From an uncultured Thermoanaerobaculia bacterium (GTDB taxonomy: Bacteria; Acidobacteriota; Thermoanaerobaculia; Multivoradales; Multivoraceae), in contig CATOTG010000006.1 of the NCBI GenBank assembly GCA_951813015.1, positions 124,001 to 188,000 of the forward strand: DNA of 64,000 nt. Reading direction: 5' to 3'. Below the pieces are notes generated by a model, which ran no database searches, had not been told where the DNA came from, and saw only the letters and a list, made by a program, of their open reading frames with translations. A program made the translations under genes and the position numbers. How positions within the stretch are numbered: the first letter of the stretch is position 1; each line of letters starts with the position of its first letter. Below, one piece after another: positions 61,918 through 64,000 of this stretch.

Positions 61918-63752
61918 CAACCCGAAGCCTTCGCCGTCCACAACTCGCCTTCCGTCTCCGTGTCCTCCCCCTTGTCGTCCTCTTCGCCGGCCGCCTTGGC
62001 GACCTTGACCTCCGCCGGCTCGGCCGGCCGCAACCACACCGGCTGGTTCCAGCCCATCGGCTGACGTGAAGGCGTCGCGCCGAGGTAGAACAACGCCTCG
62101 CTGACGATGCGCTGGAAGGCCGGCGCCGCGACTTCGCCGCCACCGGTCGCGACGGTCGGCTCATCGATCATCACCAGGCAGACCAGTCGAGGCGCCCGGG
62201 CCGGAGCGATACCCACGAAACCGGCGACGCGCCCGGTCTCCGAGTAGCCGCCCGAGTCCGACTTCTCCGCTGTCCCCGTCTTGCCCGCTACCCGGTAGCC
62301 GGCGATGGCGGCCTTGCGGCCGGTACCGCTGACGACCACTTCCTCGAGCAGACGGACCACCTGGTACGCGGTCGACTTGGAGATCACGCGCCGGGTGCGA
62401 CCGGTGGGACGCGCGTCGACCGTCTCGCCCTCGTGCTCCAGGGCTCTGACGAGGTAAGGCTGGTTCCACGTTCCCCCGTTGGCAATCGCCGCGTAGGCGT
62501 TTGCCAGCTGGAGAGGCGTCACGGCCAGGCCGTGACCGAACGAGGCATAGGCCGTCGTCTCGATATCCCAGACCCTTAGCGGCACGATGCCCGGATGCTC
62601 CCCGCCGATGTCGATGCCGGTCGCGGCGCCGAACCCGAAGGTCGCGATGAGCTGCTGAAGCGTCTCGCCTCCGACCAGTTGGCCGGCCTTGATCGCGCAG
62701 ACGTTGCTCGACTTGGCAATCGCCGTGCGGAAAGTGAGTTCCGGAAACGGCTTGTGGTCCCTGATTCGCGCCTTGCCGACACGAATGAAGCCGTTGCCGC
62801 AGTCCATGATCTGGTCGGCATGAACCACCTGCCGCTCGAACGCTCCCGCCGCCGTGATCGTCTTGAACGTGGAGCCCGGCTCGTAGGAATCCTGGATCAC
62901 CCGGTTCCGGCGCTCGTCGGGCCCGAAATTGCCGAACTGGTTCGGGTCGAACGCCGGATAGGAGGCCATCGCCAGCACCGCCGAATCCTCTGGCGCCAGA
63001 ATCACCACGTTGCCCGCCTTGGCCTTCCACGACTCGATCGTCTCGCGCAGGACCCGCTCTGCCAGGTGCTGGATCGTCGCGTCGATCGTCAGGTGAAGGT
63101 CCGCTCCCGCCTTCGGTTCGCCCAGCGAACCGGCAACGACGACCAGCCGCTGCTGGCCATCCCGGAGCACGTGTCTGCTCACCGCCTCGCCCGCGACCTC
63201 GTCGTCGTACCGGAGTTCCAGCCCCGCCAGGCTGCGGTCCGTCCCGACGAAGCCGAGTACATGCGCCATCAGCGAGCCCATCGGGTACTCGCGCTTGCTC
63301 TCCGCCAGGAAGTAGAGGCCCGGAAAGGCGGTCAGGTCGATCCCGTCGGCCACGTCGCGGTCGAGCTTCCGCGCCAGCGGCACATGCCCCGACTTCTGCA
63401 GCAGCGCCTCGATCCTCTCCTCGGAGCGGCCGACCAGCGGTGCAATCCTTGCAGCCAGCGAAGCCGGATCGTCCACCTTGGCCGTTTCGGCATAGAGCGT
63501 CCGGGTCTCGACCGACACCGCCATCGTCCTGCCCCGCGCGTCGTAGATCGTCCCGCGCTTGGGGTTCAGAACGACTTCGCTGCGCTGCTGCCGCGCCGCG
63601 CGCTCCCGGTACATGTCGGCGTCTTGAATCTGCAGATCCAGGAGCCGCCAACCGATCGCGCCCATCCACACACCGGCAAATGCGAGGAGGATGACCAACC
63701 TTCCGAAGTAGCGACGCCGGACGCCTCTGGCGCGAGGTCCGAGAGCGTTCAC
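61917..63752 (-). CDS. ftsI: Penicillin-binding protein 3-type transpeptidase FtsI
   Basis: A 611-residue class-B PBP. One membrane helix (RLVILLAFAGVWMGAIGWRL) is followed by the dimerisation region (RGTIYDARGRTMAVSVETRT) and the transpeptidase domain. The active-site triad is PGSTFKTITAAG (SxxK), AKSSNVCAIK (SxN) and VAGKTGTAEKSDSGG (KTG). The C-terminal tail after QPMGWNQPVWL is acidic and has no PASTA domain. It crosslinks septal peptidoglycan. Confidence 0.96.
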   Translation of the reverse strand: MNALGPRARGVRRRYFGRLVILLAFAGVWMGAIGWRLLDLQIQDADMYRERAARQQRSEVVLNPKRGTIYDARGRTMAVSVETRTLYAETAKVDDPASLAARIAPLVGRSEERIEALLQKSGHVPLARKLDRDVADGIDLTAFPGLYFLAESKREYPMGSLMAHVLGFVGTDRSLAGLELRYDDEVAGEAVSRHVLRDGQQRLVVVAGSLGEPKAGADLHLTIDATIQHLAERVLRETIESWKAKAGNVVILAPEDSAVLAMASYPAFDPNQFGNFGPDERRNRVIQDSYEPGSTFKTITAAGAFERQVVHADQIMDCGNGFIRVGKARIRDHKPFPELTFRTAIAKSSNVCAIKAGQLVGGETLQQLIATFGFGAATGIDIGGEHPGIVPLRVWDIETTAYASFGHGLAVTPLQLANAYAAIANGGTWNQPYLVRALEHEGETVDARPTGRTRRVISKSTAYQVVRLLEEVVVSGTGRKAAIAGYRVAGKTGTAEKSDSGGYSETGRVAGFVGIAPARAPRLVCLVMIDEPTVATGGGEVAAPAFQRIVSEALFYLGATPSRQPMGWNQPVWLRPAEPAEVKVAKAAGEEDDKGEDTETEGELWTAKASG

Positions 63753-64000
63753 TGCGCGGCCTCCGACACCGCTTTGGCCCGGACCAAGGAGGCACTCTCC
63801 GAACCCAGAAAGATCATCTGGTCCAGCGTCGGCGGCGCCATGCCGAGTTGCTCCAGGGCCAGCGCCGACAGCCGCTCAGGCCGCGTGAGCCGAGTCGCTT
63901 CCAACTCGAGCAGACGCTCCTCCTGGAGCAGATCCTCCAGGCGCTGTTCGAGCGCTTCGATCCGGTAGCCCGCCTCGAGGCCCTGTTCGTGCACCCAAGT
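63749..64000 (-). CDS. ftsL: FtsL-like divisome protein, C-terminal part (runs off the right edge)
   Basis: The open frame continues to the window edge without a convincing start, so the gene is cut. The visible 80 residues are a coiled coil (YRIEALEQRLEDLLQEERLL) ending TRPERLSALALEQLGMAPP. This matches the periplasmic end of FtsL (helix, then RLE..A...LGM..P). Its position immediately before ftsI, overlapping it by 4 nt, supports FtsL. The membrane helix would lie beyond 64000. Confidence 0.75.
   Translation of the reverse strand, partial: TWVHEQGLEAGYRIEALEQRLEDLLQEERLLELEATRLTRPERLSALALEQLGMAPPTLDQMIFLGSESASLVRAKAVSEAAQ

Overview
The window is high-GC bacterial chromosome from a diderm: it carries an LptD LPS-assembly protein and a division/cell-wall cluster. 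A secreted GWxTD-like plus von Willebrand factor A protein, a combination typical of Acidobacteriota, makes an acidobacterium (possibly Thermoanaerobaculia) the best guess. That placement is inference. No rRNA or tRNA gene was recognised.

Layout. 1-3.4 kb (-): arginine biosynthesis argC-argJ-argB-argD, with argD running off the left edge. 3.6-9.7 kb (-): three secreted proteins. The middle one is intact, one is frameshifted, and the M23-peptidase protein is split by an intact ISL3-type element with perfect 8-bp target duplications and cut at its 5' side by an IS630 relic. 9.9-16.9 kb (-): rhomboid protease, xseB-xseA, two hypotheticals, the GWxTD/VWA protein and a DUF420 membrane protein. 17.0-22.3 kb (+): a defence-like island with a 1360-residue HTH plus nuclease-like plus large helical protein, a BrxF-like P-loop gene cut off by an IS3 relic, and a PIN toxin with its partner. 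22.3-37.8 kb: mltG-ruvX, lptD-rmlD-rmd, an O6-alkylguanine transferase, a polysaccharide glycosyltransferase operon and argS.

38.2-49.1 kb (-) is the most interesting part: a diversity-generating retroelement (DGR) locus. It holds four formylglycine-generating-enzyme (C-type-lectin fold) target genes with six variable repeats (VRs), the 3' stump of a fifth target, and one AAC-rich template repeat (TR). A conserved hairpin follows each terminal VR. An avd gene is broken by a 23-bp duplication, and the reverse transcriptase has lost its catalytic YxDD core. Against the best-matching VR, 16 of 31 TR adenines are substituted but only 5 of 77 other positions (hand count). Adenine-directed mutagenic homing therefore clearly operated here, and the locus has since been rearranged by recombination between targets. 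Whether an RT elsewhere in the genome still drives it cannot be seen from this window.

49.2-64 kb (-): the dcw cluster ftsL-ftsI-murE-murF-mraY-murD-ftsW-murG-murC-ftsQ-ftsA-ftsZ in transcription order. From the 3' third of mraY through ftsZ the reading frames are broken by many single-base indels. These genes are essential, so consensus error is far more likely than decay.
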